DNA from: Aquimarina macrocephali JAMB N27
GTDB lineage: Bacteria > Bacteroidota > Bacteroidia > Flavobacteriales > Flavobacteriaceae
Direction: 5' to 3'
NCBI RefSeq assembly: GCF_000520995.1
Contig: NZ_JACA01000011.1
Location: 1 to 64,000, forward strand
Length of the DNA: 64,000 nucleotides
The position numbers and the translations under genes are program-made. Of this stretch, positions 9,167-17,560 are shown one piece after another (position 1 is the stretch's first letter; the number at the start of each line of letters is the position of its first letter). The notes beneath the pieces were generated by a model, which saw nothing but the letters and a program-made list of their open reading frames with translations, was not told the origin of the DNA and searched no databases.

Positions 9167-9329
9167 CTTAATTTTTAAAGTTTACACCTTCATATCAATA
9201 CACAAAGAATATTGTTACCCCTCTTATGAATATATTTTTATAATCTTTTTTCTAGATAGTGTACATACAAGTAGAACAGTTTTAGAAACTCCAAAAACAT
9301 AAACCACTGTTTTTTAAGTGTTTAGTTTT

Positions 9330-9346
9330 TTGGCACACTGCTTGAT
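9330..9346 (+). promoter_or_regulatory. Sigma-54-like promoter (-24/-12)
   Basis: TTGGCAC-ACTGC-TTGAT: TGGCAC, then 5 bases, then TTGA, with geometry identical to the site at 5884. It lies 72 bases upstream of the ATG of the paralogous gene at 9403. Both are preceded by a T-rich run. Confidence 0.6.
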
Positions 9347-9402
9347 ACTATAAAATTGAGAATGAAAAATTAATTTCTGTTCTCATTTTAAAACCACAGA
9401 TT

Positions 9403-10692
9403 ATGAAAAATTTTGTTTTACTTTTTACAGGCTTATTGTTAGCATCATTTACTGCTAACGCTTCAGAAACGAATACAGAATCATCTGCTCGATATTACAA
9501 TTATGGAAAATCATTCATCTTCTCTGAAGGAGGAATTAATTTTTCGGTATATGCAGATGGTCAATTTGATTTTTATATCAATGGACAAAGAAGCGGTGTA
9601 AGTGTTGGAGTTAATGCTCCTGGAGTAAACATAAGTTTTAACTCTGGATATGATTATGATTCTTATGTACAGTATGATGATTATGGAGCTGTAGTACAAA
9701 TAGAAGATGTACCTATCTTTTATGACTATAACGGTAGAATTATACAAGCTGGAGACATATATATCAATTATAATAATTATGGACGTATCTCAAGAGTTGG
9801 TGGATTATATGTTAATTATAATAACTACGGAAATTTCTTAAACTGTACAGGTTATATTAACAGATATAACAGATATTATGAATACAGACCGTTTCACGCT
9901 TATTTTACAATACCAGTAGTAAGCAGATGTATTGTGTATGAAAGACCATACAGAAGATATTATACTCCTTATAGATGTTCATATACTGTATACAGATCTA
10001 ATTATTATAGTGGATATTACAGCAGACCATACAGAAGCCGTAACTATTACAGACCACATAGTAGAGTATCAAGTTATAACAGAGGATATAGAGGTTCTAG
10101 TGCCAGAGGTATTACATATAGAACAAGAGGTCATAGAACAGCAATGTATAAAAGAAATGATCGTAACTATAATAAAGTAGCTCGTAGTAGATCTAATTAT
10201 AATAGAGGTAATACGACTCGTAGCAGATCAAATAACTATAGTACCAGAAGTACGACCAGAAGTAGATCGAATAACAATAAAATCGGAAATGTAAACAGAA
10301 CACGTTCTGTAACACCAAATACAAGAACACGTACGACGAGTAGAAATACTCAGACCAGACAGAGAGTACAATCAAACAATAGAAGTACTCCATCTAGACA
10401 AAGAGTTCAATCAACTCAACAAAGAACCAGAAGTGCTGTAACCAACAGACCTAAGTATAACAGAAATAATAGGTCTCGTAATACCGTAGCAAAGACAAAT
10501 CAGGTTCAAAGACAAAGAAGTTCTGGTAGAAATTACTCTGGTAATGTAACAAAACGTTCTAATAACAGTCAATATAGTAGTAAGAGAACAAATAGATCCA
10601 GAGCAACAACAAATAGACAAAGAAGCAATACTTCTAACAGAGCATCGAGATCAAACAATTCTCGTTCTCGTAGCAGCAGAAGTAGAAGCTAA
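9403..10692 (+). CDS. Secreted paralogue with long Arg/Ser-rich tail
   Basis: A 429-residue exported protein of unknown function. It has a signal peptide (MKNFVLLFTGLLLASFTANA), then FSEGGINFSVYADGQFDFYI and a Tyr-rich repeat block (YDDYGAVVQIEDV, YDYNGRIIQAGDI, YNNYGRISRVGGL), paralogous to the protein at 5968. From about residue 170 to the end it is low complexity: first Tyr/Arg-rich, then more than 200 residues of Arg, Ser, Asn and Thr with many RSR and TRS units, ending SRSRSSRSRS. The tail must be extremely basic, in contrast to the poly-Asp tail of its paralogue. Binding to anionic polymers (eDNA, polysaccharide) is a plausible but unproven role. Confidence 0.8.
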   Translation: MKNFVLLFTGLLLASFTANASETNTESSARYYNYGKSFIFSEGGINFSVYADGQFDFYINGQRSGVSVGVNAPGVNISFNSGYDYDSYVQYDDYGAVVQIEDVPIFYDYNGRIIQAGDIYINYNNYGRISRVGGLYVNYNNYGNFLNCTGYINRYNRYYEYRPFHAYFTIPVVSRCIVYERPYRRYYTPYRCSYTVYRSNYYSGYYSRPYRSRNYYRPHSRVSSYNRGYRGSSARGITYRTRGHRTAMYKRNDRNYNKVARSRSNYNRGNTTRSRSNNYSTRSTTRSRSNNNKIGNVNRTRSVTPNTRTRTTSRNTQTRQRVQSNNRSTPSRQRVQSTQQRTRSAVTNRPKYNRNNRSRNTVAKTNQVQRQRSSGRNYSGNVTKRSNNSQYSSKRTNRSRATTNRQRSNTSNRASRSNNSRSRSSRSRS

Positions 10693-10732
10693 GAAGACAT
10701 ATAAGACATTAAATTTTTTGGTTGGTTAGTTG

Positions 10733-10778
10733 GAAAATCCCTCAGAGTAGTATGCTTTAAGCATCTCGAGGGATTTTC
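10733..10778. terminator. Bidirectional terminator
   Basis: Arms GAAAATCCCTC and GAGGGATTTTC form an 11-bp stem, with an inner ATGCTT/AAGCAT pairing. It lies between convergent genes and overlaps the stop codon of the flippase gene (10757-10759), so it can serve both strands. Confidence 0.8.
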
Positions 10779-12214
10779 TGTATTAAATTATTAATATCTA
10801 CAGATACTTTCAGCATATAAAAAACAATAGCATATCCCAAGCCAATTATAATACTTTTAAAAATGATATTAAGAATCGGATGAAACGGTAATTCCCAAAA
10901 ATAAAATCCAAAAACAAAAGCTATAATTAGCACTAATGCCAAAGCTGTTTTTTTCGAAAACGGATGCATCCCAAATTTAGCATAGACAATCCATAACTTA
11001 GCAAAGTTATAGCAAAACACTGCAATGCATGTAGCAATAGCTGCGCCAGTAACTCCAAAATCAGGAATCCAAAGCATATTGAGTATAATAGTAAGAATTG
11101 CCATCCCTACTCCTATATATAATACCATTCTGTAATAATCAGAACTATATAAGATCGCATTATTATTTCCTAAAAGATTATCGAATAGTTTAGCACTTCC
11201 GATCAAAATTACAACCCATATATACAATTCATACTCATCAGGAATAATTTCAAAAAGCTGATGCACATTACAAATAATTAGCACAAAAAGTAATCCACTG
11301 GTTACCAAAAGATTTAGAGAGCTTTTTTTATACAAATCCCGTAATTGATCTTTTGCCTTTTCGTTAATTAATTTAGCTGTTAAAGGATATGTAATCTGGT
11401 GCATAGCTCTAGAAGGAATAATAATCACACTGGCGATATAGGCGCATATACCATATTTAGCCACATTTTCTATAAGAAGATAGCGCTCTATCATCGTCTT
11501 ATCCAAATCAATTAATAAGGTAGCCACAGAACCTGCAATCAATATCAATCCAGAATACTTAAGTACCGAAATATAATTATCAGGTAGTGAAAATTGTGGT
11601 TTAAAACGATGAAGCTTCAACGCATATACTTGCATAATACCTGTACGCAATACATATGCAATCATAAGTGCGTATACGAATTGCTGAATTGTAAGGATTT
11701 CAAAATACACCAAAAACAAAAGAATACTGATGCACAACCTTAAGAACAGCTCTTTCATTACGTTTCCGAATACACTCTTGAGCTTTACTTTTGACCATGC
11801 AAAAAACACTTCAAAATAAGATACCGCAAACGCCAGTATAAAAATAGTCCAGACATAAGGTTGTACTATTGTATTCTTATCGCTAAACAAATCAAGGATT
11901 GTAGTATAGGAAAAAACACCTATCAACCCCAGGATCAAGGCTAGCAAAAAGGGTAAGATCAACATCATAGTTAGAAACTTATCCTGTTGCTTCTGATCTG
12001 AATAGGATGAAAAAAACTTCACCAGAGTATTATGTACACCAAATGCCATTAAGGGCCATATCAGATTTGAAGCTGTAATTAGATAAGAAATCAATCCATA
12101 GTGTTCTTCATCCATAAAATTGGTGAATAAGAACAAGGTATTTATAGCTCCAATACCAAACCCAAGACAGGTAATAATAATATTTCGTATGGTTTGATTA
12201 ACAACTACTCCCAT
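10757..12214 (-). CDS. Polysaccharide flippase-like membrane protein
   Basis: A 485-residue integral membrane protein with about 14 hydrophobic segments, the layout of the MATE/Wzx superfamily of lipid-linked oligosaccharide flippases. The N-terminus (NQTIRNIIITCLGFGIGAIN) and the C-terminal 'PDFGVTGAAIATCIAVFCYNF' type segment are typical of polysaccharide biosynthesis proteins. It would move an undecaprenyl-linked glycan across the inner membrane. A glycosyltransferase and YfhO lie about 4 kb away on the same strand, but no full O-antigen cluster is present. Confidence 0.85.
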   Translation of the reverse strand: MGVVVNQTIRNIIITCLGFGIGAINTLFLFTNFMDEEHYGLISYLITASNLIWPLMAFGVHNTLVKFFSSYSDQKQQDKFLTMMLILPFLLALILGLIGVFSYTTILDLFSDKNTIVQPYVWTIFILAFAVSYFEVFFAWSKVKLKSVFGNVMKELFLRLCISILLFLVYFEILTIQQFVYALMIAYVLRTGIMQVYALKLHRFKPQFSLPDNYISVLKYSGLILIAGSVATLLIDLDKTMIERYLLIENVAKYGICAYIASVIIIPSRAMHQITYPLTAKLINEKAKDQLRDLYKKSSLNLLVTSGLLFVLIICNVHQLFEIIPDEYELYIWVVILIGSAKLFDNLLGNNNAILYSSDYYRMVLYIGVGMAILTIILNMLWIPDFGVTGAAIATCIAVFCYNFAKLWIVYAKFGMHPFSKKTALALVLIIAFVFGFYFWELPFHPILNIIFKSIIIGLGYAIVFYMLKVSVDINNLIQKIPRDA

Positions 12215-12346
12215 TACTATTTCTCGATAGTTTTAATTTTAGAGCCTAAAAGTACAAAATACAAGATTAGCGGTAATAGCTTATTACGATTTCATTATTT
12301 TTTCATTTCAAAATTCTTTTATACTACTATATTACTTGTTATAATA

Positions 12347-12381
12347 AAAAAGAGGTTGTTACTTCTAACAACCTCTTTTAA
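12347..12381 (-). terminator. Terminator of the first BspA-like gene
   Basis: AAAAGAGGTTGTTA and TAACAACCTCTTTT form a 14-bp perfect stem with a 4-base loop, 15 bases downstream of the minus-strand stop. Its stem is nearly identical to the terminator of the duplicated gene. Confidence 0.85.
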
Positions 12382-12395
12382 TAACATTATACGTA

Positions 12396-14138
12396 TTATT
12401 TATCTAGGCAAATCTTAGCCACATCCCCTGTAATAGTCCAACCTTTTACAACTATTAAAGTGTTTCTTTGTACATTATCATTACAATACTCTAGACCTTT
12501 TGCTCCTAAAGTTACATTGGATTGTATGTTTGGTAATTTGGACCATTCGATTAATAGCGTATTATAATTATCATTAGAAAGCATAGAATCATCTAACATT
12601 GATGACATACTTACTACACTACTCACATCCCATTTACTAATATCTGCATTAAAAGAGGTAGCGTAAAAAAACATAGAATTCATATTACCAACCTTACTCA
12701 CATCCCAGTTACTAAGATCTCCTGTAAAAGATTGCGCATGAGTAAACATTCCTTTGGTACTAATTACATTACTTACATTCCAAGCATCTATGTTTCCATT
12801 AAAAGCAATAGCCCCATTAAACATATCCGCCATATCGGTTACCTTACTCACATCCCAATTATTAAGATTTTTATTAAAAGCTTTAGCTATAGAAAACATA
12901 AACCTCATGTTCGTAACATTACTTACATCCCAATTACCAAGATCATGATTAAAAGAAGTAGCTTCACTAAACATAGATGCCATACTAACTACATTAGTAA
13001 CGTTCCATTTGCTTATATCTCCATTAAAAACTGTAGCATCGCTAAACATACCATTCATATTAGTTACCTTACTTACATTCCATGTACTTATATCTCCATT
13101 AAAAGAAGTAGTTTTAAAAAACATAGAGCCCATTTTTTCTACCTTACCTACATTCCATGTACTTATGTTTCCATTAAACAAAGTAGCATTAGAAAACATC
13201 CCTGTCATATTTGTTACATTACTAACATCCCATTGATCAAGGTCTTTGTTAAAAGAACTGGCACCAGAGAACATACTTCTCATGCTTGTTATGGTACTTA
13301 CATCCCAATTATTAATATCCCCATTAAACTTAGTACAACCATAAAACATAGATTGCAATTCTGTTACCTTTGACAAATTTGGTATATCCTTGGCATTATA
13401 CGTCATATTTTCGCAATCAATAAAAGCTTCTGCAAAAGATTCCCATTCATTATCTCCCCACTGCTCTATCGTTTCTAATTTTGCAGCATTTGAAACAGCA
13501 CCTTCTCCTTCAACATCACCAGGTTTATCTTTAAATTGAACTGCTGGTAATACTCCAAAAACAGAAACGGTATGTACACCTGGCTCTACATAAGTATGCT
13601 TCGGACTAGTTGTTACATTAGCTTCTATGGTTCCATCACCCCAATCAATGGTAAAATCATAGATTAGTTCATCATTAAGTTGAAAAATAATTTCTTCATT
13701 AGCCGTGGTCGTTTTCCAGGTCGTAATAAAAGATTCTTCAACATTTTCTAAAGAAATGGTGATATCTGCACTAGCCTTATGCGTACCATCAGATACTTCT
13801 ACAGTAAGCGTATATGTAGTACTAGTTTCAAAATCCAGTTTTTTACCCGCTACCAGGCTTAATTCTCCCGCATCTGTCAACTCAAAAAGATCATTACTAT
13901 TTTGGGTAAGTTCGAAAGTAATCGAAGCTTGTTCTGGGTCTGTTGCTGCTACAGTACCAATAACTACATCATCAGCAACATTTTCGGCCACAGTAAATGT
14001 TTGAGCATTAATCACTGGTGCTTCATTAACTACAGGAGGTTGAGGTTGTGCGTCATCATCTTTATTACATCCAATAGATAATACGGCCATCATCAATATA
14101 GCCAACACGCTTACTTTAATTTGTTTTCGTTTCTTCAT
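12396..14138 (-). CDS. BspA-like lipoprotein (cadherin, PKD-like, DUF285 repeats)
   Basis: A 580-residue surface lipoprotein. The signal ends MMAVLSIGCNKDDD (lipobox Cys). Residues 40-135 form a cadherin-like domain (AENVADDVVIGTVAATDPE to VEVSDGTHKASADITIS). Residues 140-200 are a PKD-like beta domain (YDFTIDWGDGTIE). Residues 245-530 hold about eleven 25-residue BspA/DUF285 repeats of the form FNGDISTWNVSKVTNMNGMF. The C-terminus has a two-cysteine segment (GLEYCNDNVQ). Such repeats mediate adhesion or host/surface contact in other bacteria; the ligand is unknown. A near-duplicate follows upstream at 14445-15945. Long plus-strand frames here are antisense by-products of the 75-base periodicity. 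Confidence 0.9.
   Translation of the reverse strand: MKKRKQIKVSVLAILMMAVLSIGCNKDDDAQPQPPVVNEAPVINAQTFTVAENVADDVVIGTVAATDPEQASITFELTQNSNDLFELTDAGELSLVAGKKLDFETSTTYTLTVEVSDGTHKASADITISLENVEESFITTWKTTTANEEIIFQLNDELIYDFTIDWGDGTIEANVTTSPKHTYVEPGVHTVSVFGVLPAVQFKDKPGDVEGEGAVSNAAKLETIEQWGDNEWESFAEAFIDCENMTYNAKDIPNLSKVTELQSMFYGCTKFNGDINNWDVSTITSMRSMFSGASSFNKDLDQWDVSNVTNMTGMFSNATLFNGNISTWNVGKVEKMGSMFFKTTSFNGDISTWNVSKVTNMNGMFSDATVFNGDISKWNVTNVVSMASMFSEATSFNHDLGNWDVSNVTNMRFMFSIAKAFNKNLNNWDVSKVTDMADMFNGAIAFNGNIDAWNVSNVISTKGMFTHAQSFTGDLSNWDVSKVGNMNSMFFYATSFNADISKWDVSSVVSMSSMLDDSMLSNDNYNTLLIEWSKLPNIQSNVTLGAKGLEYCNDNVQRNTLIVVKGWTITGDVAKICLDK
12594..13376. repeat. 75-bp coding repeats (DUF285)
   Basis: About eleven 75-base units, each coding the 25-residue motif W-[DN]-V-S-x-V-x-x-M-x-x-M-F. 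On the plus strand the recurrent string is of the type CATCCCA..ACTAA.ATCTCC. Units are diverged, so this is a protein repeat rather than a recent expansion. Confidence 0.85.
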
Positions 14139-14231
14139 TTGTACATTTTTTTGAGGCGTACGCTCAGATTTTAAAAAAAGAAAACCTGAGGAGCTTACGT
14201 AATTTTGTTTCTAATACTTGATATTTTGATA

Positions 14232-14239
14232 CAAACCTA
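14232..14239 (-). promoter_or_regulatory. -7 element of the first BspA-like gene
   Basis: On the minus strand TAGGTTTG matches TAnnTTTG, about 94 bases upstream of the ATG. The same box at the same place precedes the duplicated gene. The -33 element is not convincing in either. The leader contains a CTCAGGTTTT/AAAATCTGAG hairpin. Confidence 0.45.
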
Positions 14240-14387
14240 GCAAGATGTTTACCTCGAAAAGAAGTTGTTTTTTATTCGCTATACGCTGTTTGATATTCGC
14301 TATGCTTTGTTTGATATCTGTACTATACATACATTCTTAAAAGGAAGTGATTTCTAGTTTGAATATAGAACATTTAAAACCTGGTAA

Positions 14388-14424
14388 AAAAAAGAGGTTG
14401 TTTATATATAACAACCTCTTTTTA
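14388..14424 (-). terminator. Terminator of the second BspA-like gene
   Basis: AAAAAGAGGTTGTT and AACAACCTCTTTTT form a 14-bp stem with a 7-base loop. It lies 21 bases past the minus-strand stop and is homologous to the terminator at 12347. Confidence 0.85.
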
Positions 14425-14444
14425 TATAAATATCCCTCAATTAC

Positions 14445-15945
14445 CTATCTAGGACAACTATCATCACCGGTGAATGTCCAGTTCTTATCGTTTATTAATG
14501 TATGTCTAGCATGCCATGCGTCACAATAGGTTAACCCGTGTACTCCAAAAGCTACATTAGATTGTAAATTTGGTAAAGCCGCCCATTTGGTAAGTAACGC
14601 ATCGTAGTTGGCCGTAGACATGTTAGTTTTACTAAACATATCATACATAATCGTTACATTACTCACATCCCAATTACTAAGATCTCCATTAAAAGAAATA
14701 GCACTACTAAACATAAAAGTCATATTAGTTACTTTACTCACATTCCAAGTACTCAAATCTCCTTTAAAAGAAGTAGCACGAGCAAACATACCCTCCATAT
14801 TAGTTACATTACTTACATCCCATTTACTAAGATCTCTATCAAAAGATTTAGCGCCAACAAACATCTTATCTATATCAGTTACATTACTTACATCCCATTG
14901 ACTTATATCTCCATTAAAAGAATCAGCTAGACCAAACATTTCAGTCATATTAGTCACCATACTCACATTCCAATTATTAAGATCTCTATTAAAAGAAGTA
15001 GCACCATAAAACATCCTATTCATATTTGTAACCTTGCTTACATCCCAAGTACTAACATCTCCATTAAAAGAAGCTGCGCCAAACATACGATCCATATTAG
15101 TTACATTACTTATCCCATTTACTAAGATCTCCATCAAAAGAAGCAGCACCAATAAACATACCCGACATAATAGTCACCTTAGAAAGATTAGGTACATCTG
15201 TAGCATTATATTTCATACTTTCGCAACTACTAAAAGTAACATGAAAAGATTCCCATATAATATCTCCCCACTGTTCTATAGTCTTTAGTTTCTGAACATC
15301 TTCATTGTCACAATTCATATTAACACTAGGAAATTTTCCTGAAACTTTAACTGTATAGACACCAGCAATTGCATAGGTATGCAGTGGTGTACTTGTTACA
15401 TTAGTATCTATTGTTCCATCTCCCCAATCAATAGTAGAATCATAAGTTCGGTTTGTATCAAATCGAAAAGTAATTTCTTCATTAGCAGTAGTAGTTTCCC
15501 AGGTAGTGATAAAGGCTTCTACCACATTCTCTACAGAAATAGTAATATCTGCACTAGCTTTATGAGTACCGTCTGATACTTCTACGGTTAGTGTGTGTGA
15601 GGTAACTGTTTCGAAATCCAATTTTTTATCAGCTACCAAACTTAATTCTCCCGCTTCGGTTAACTCAAAAAGATCAGTACTGTTTTTAGTCAGTGTAAAA
15701 GTAAGCGTTTTGCTTTCTGGATCTGTGGCTACTATTGTACCGATCACCACATCATCGGCGATATCTTCTGCTGTAGTAAACGTTTGAGTATCAATTAAAG
15801 GAGCCTTATTTACTACAGGGGTCTCATCAGGAGTTTCTGCCTGAGGCTGTACATCATCGTCTTTACTACATCCAATAGACAATATGGCCATCATCGATAA
15901 GGCCAACACACTTACTTTAATTTGTTTTCGTTTCATCATTTTCAC
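14445..15945 (-). pseudogene. BspA-like lipoprotein, interrupted by a 2-base frameshift
   Basis: Second copy of the gene at 12396-14138. The 5' part (15945 to 15106) encodes the lipoprotein signal, cadherin-like domain, PKD-like domain and first repeat, then stops after DGDLSKWDK. The 3' part continues in another frame as SNVTNMDRMFGAASFNGD with six to seven repeats and the same C-terminus (GLTYCDAWHARH). At 15110-15114 the plus strand reads ACTTATCCC where sister repeats (for example near 14813) read ACTTACATCCC, so two bases are missing. Restoring them gives one 500-residue frame. This may be a true pseudogene, a reversible slip within repeats, or a sequencing error. Confidence 0.85.
14640..15180. 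repeat. 75-bp coding repeats (DUF285), second copy
   Basis: Seven to eight units of about 75 bases of the same family as at 12594-13376. The 2-base lesion at 15110-15114 falls in the conserved part of a unit. Confidence 0.8.
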
Positions 15946-16031
15946 ATCTTTTTTTGAGGCGTGATCTCAGGTTTAAAAAAAGAAAACCTCAGAGCTTACG
16001 TAATTTTGTTTCTAATAATTAATATTTTAAA

Positions 16032-16039
16032 CAAACCTA
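16032..16039 (-). promoter_or_regulatory. -7 element of the second BspA-like gene
   Basis: Minus-strand TAGGTTTG, 87 bases upstream of the ATG and conserved with the box at 14232. Its retention suggests the frameshifted copy is still transcribed. Confidence 0.45.
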
Positions 16040-16202
16040 GAAAGATGTTTATCACGAAAAGACATTGTTTTTTATTCGGTATATGCTATTGGATATTCGC
16101 TATGTTTTATTTGATATCTGCTATATCTAACTATTGTACATATCGATATTAATAGCGAAAAAAGTATCAATTCGAGTGATATTTTATAATAAAATGAAAA
16201 AT

Positions 16203-16218
16203 TGTGTGTGTGTGTGTG
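16203..16218. repeat. (TG)8 dinucleotide tract
   Basis: Eight TG units in the gap between the duplicated leader and the glycosyltransferase stop codon. Confidence 0.9.
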
Positions 16219-16265
16219 TTAAATAGAAGTGATCATAAATTTGGACAATACTACAATACTTAAAT

Positions 16266-17552
16266 TTAGATTTCTGGATTCTTTAATATTTCAGCCAACG
16301 CTCTAGTCAACTCCCTCCTGCTATACTTTTCAACTCCTATAACATGAGACGCCAATTTCTGTTCCTGAAATTGCTCAAAATACTGAAGTAATTGCATTTT
16401 TATCTTTTCGTATTCATGATATTCAAAAAAGCATCCTGAATTTGTATCAAAAATAAGTTTGGATACATCTGCACCAGCGGGACCCAATGCTATAATAGGT
16501 CTTTTAGATACCATGTATTCAAATAATTTACCCGGAATAATACATCGAGTATCTTTACTATCTATTTCGATCAATAGTAAAGCTTGTGAACTTCTCTGGA
16601 TTTTTATAGCATCTATATGCGGGACATAACCTTTCAATTCTAAAAAATCTGATAATCCAGCCTCCTGAATTGAAGACAATACATCATCACTAACAGCTCC
16701 TACCAATTGTAATTGAAATGCTTCAGAAAATGCTTCATTTTCCTTGGTTAAATCACACAAGGCTTTCCAAAGATTCTCTGGATTTCTACCAGACAATAAA
16801 GATCCTATATGTGAAAGGGTAAATTTAGTATCCAAAATCGTTTCAGGAATCGATTCTCTGTCATAACCATTAGTCACTACAGAAATTGGAGTATTGGTAA
16901 TGGCTTTAAACTCTTTTTGGGTAGTAAAACTAGTAACAACAATATGATCTGCGGAACTCAACACCTCTTTCTCCATAGATATATGCTTTTGCATAGATCG
17001 TTTTGTGAGTTTCAGTTTATCATGATACCCTATGGTAGTCCATGGATCCCTAAAATCGGCAAACCACCTTAGGCCAGTTTGTTGTTTCAACTCCTTCCCT
17101 ATTAAGTGTATACTATGAGGTGGCCCGGTAGTAATAATAGTATCAATTTTGTTTTCTGAAAGATACTTCTCTAAATATTTTACCGAAGGTTTCACCCAAA
17201 ATTTACGGGCATCTGGGATAAAAAAATTACCTCGTATATACAATAGCAGTCGCTGTATGAAAGATTGCTTCTCTTTCCCAGCAATAATCCCTTTACTTAT
17301 CGTTTTGGTTTCCTTTTTAGAAAATACCTGAGCAAAACGATAAGGTTCGAAAATAGGCTGTTTTAATACTTCTATTCCTTCAGGAATTTCGGACAATAAA
17401 GAAGTATCTTCTAGAGGATATGTAGGGTTTTCGGGCACATATACTATTGGCTCTATATCAAAATCTCTAAAATACTTGACAAACTTAAGCCATCGCTGTA
17501 CTCCGGGTCCTCCCGCTGGAGGCCAATAATATGTAATGATTAGAACCTTCAC
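16266..17552 (-). CDS. Family 4-type glycosyltransferase
   Basis: A 428-residue GT-B glycosyltransferase. The N-terminal glycine-rich acceptor loop is MKVLIITYYWPPAGGPGVQR. FADFRDPW and the DHIVVTSFTTQKEF segment mark the end of the first Rossmann domain. The C-terminal donor domain has VVTNGYD, LSHIGSLLSGRNPENL and a sugar-nucleotide region IPGKLFEYMVSKRPIIALGP containing the EX7E-like Glu. It presumably adds a sugar to a surface glycan. It lies 8 bases downstream of yfhO on the same strand, which indicates one operon. Confidence 0.88.
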   Translation of the reverse strand: MKVLIITYYWPPAGGPGVQRWLKFVKYFRDFDIEPIVYVPENPTYPLEDTSLLSEIPEGIEVLKQPIFEPYRFAQVFSKKETKTISKGIIAGKEKQSFIQRLLLYIRGNFFIPDARKFWVKPSVKYLEKYLSENKIDTIITTGPPHSIHLIGKELKQQTGLRWFADFRDPWTTIGYHDKLKLTKRSMQKHISMEKEVLSSADHIVVTSFTTQKEFKAITNTPISVVTNGYDRESIPETILDTKFTLSHIGSLLSGRNPENLWKALCDLTKENEAFSEAFQLQLVGAVSDDVLSSIQEAGLSDFLELKGYVPHIDAIKIQRSSQALLLIEIDSKDTRCIIPGKLFEYMVSKRPIIALGPAGADVSKLIFDTNSGCFFEYHEYEKIKMQLLQYFEQFQEQKLASHVIGVEKYSRRELTRALAEILKNPEI

Positions 17553-17560
17553 AATATACC

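Larger units (their letters stand above)
12345..14335. repeat. Tandem duplication, unit 1
   Basis: Covers a terminator, a BspA-like lipoprotein gene and its leader. All three parts have counterparts in the same order in unit 2 (14386-16125). The terminators share the AGAGGTTGTT stem. The leaders share the CAAACCTA box and a stretch containing several 'GATATTCGCTATG' copies. The genes differ in number of 25-residue repeats. Confidence 0.8.
14386..16125. repeat. Tandem duplication, unit 2
   Basis: Second copy of the terminator, gene and leader described at 12345-14335. Its gene has fewer 25-residue repeats and carries a frameshift. Confidence 0.8.

Noticed and set aside
12594..13376. CRISPR-like periodic repeats and long plus-strand open frames
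   Set aside because: The period is 75 bases with diverged units and no constant spacer structure; it encodes 25-residue DUF285 repeats on the minus strand. The plus-strand frames are antisense shadows.
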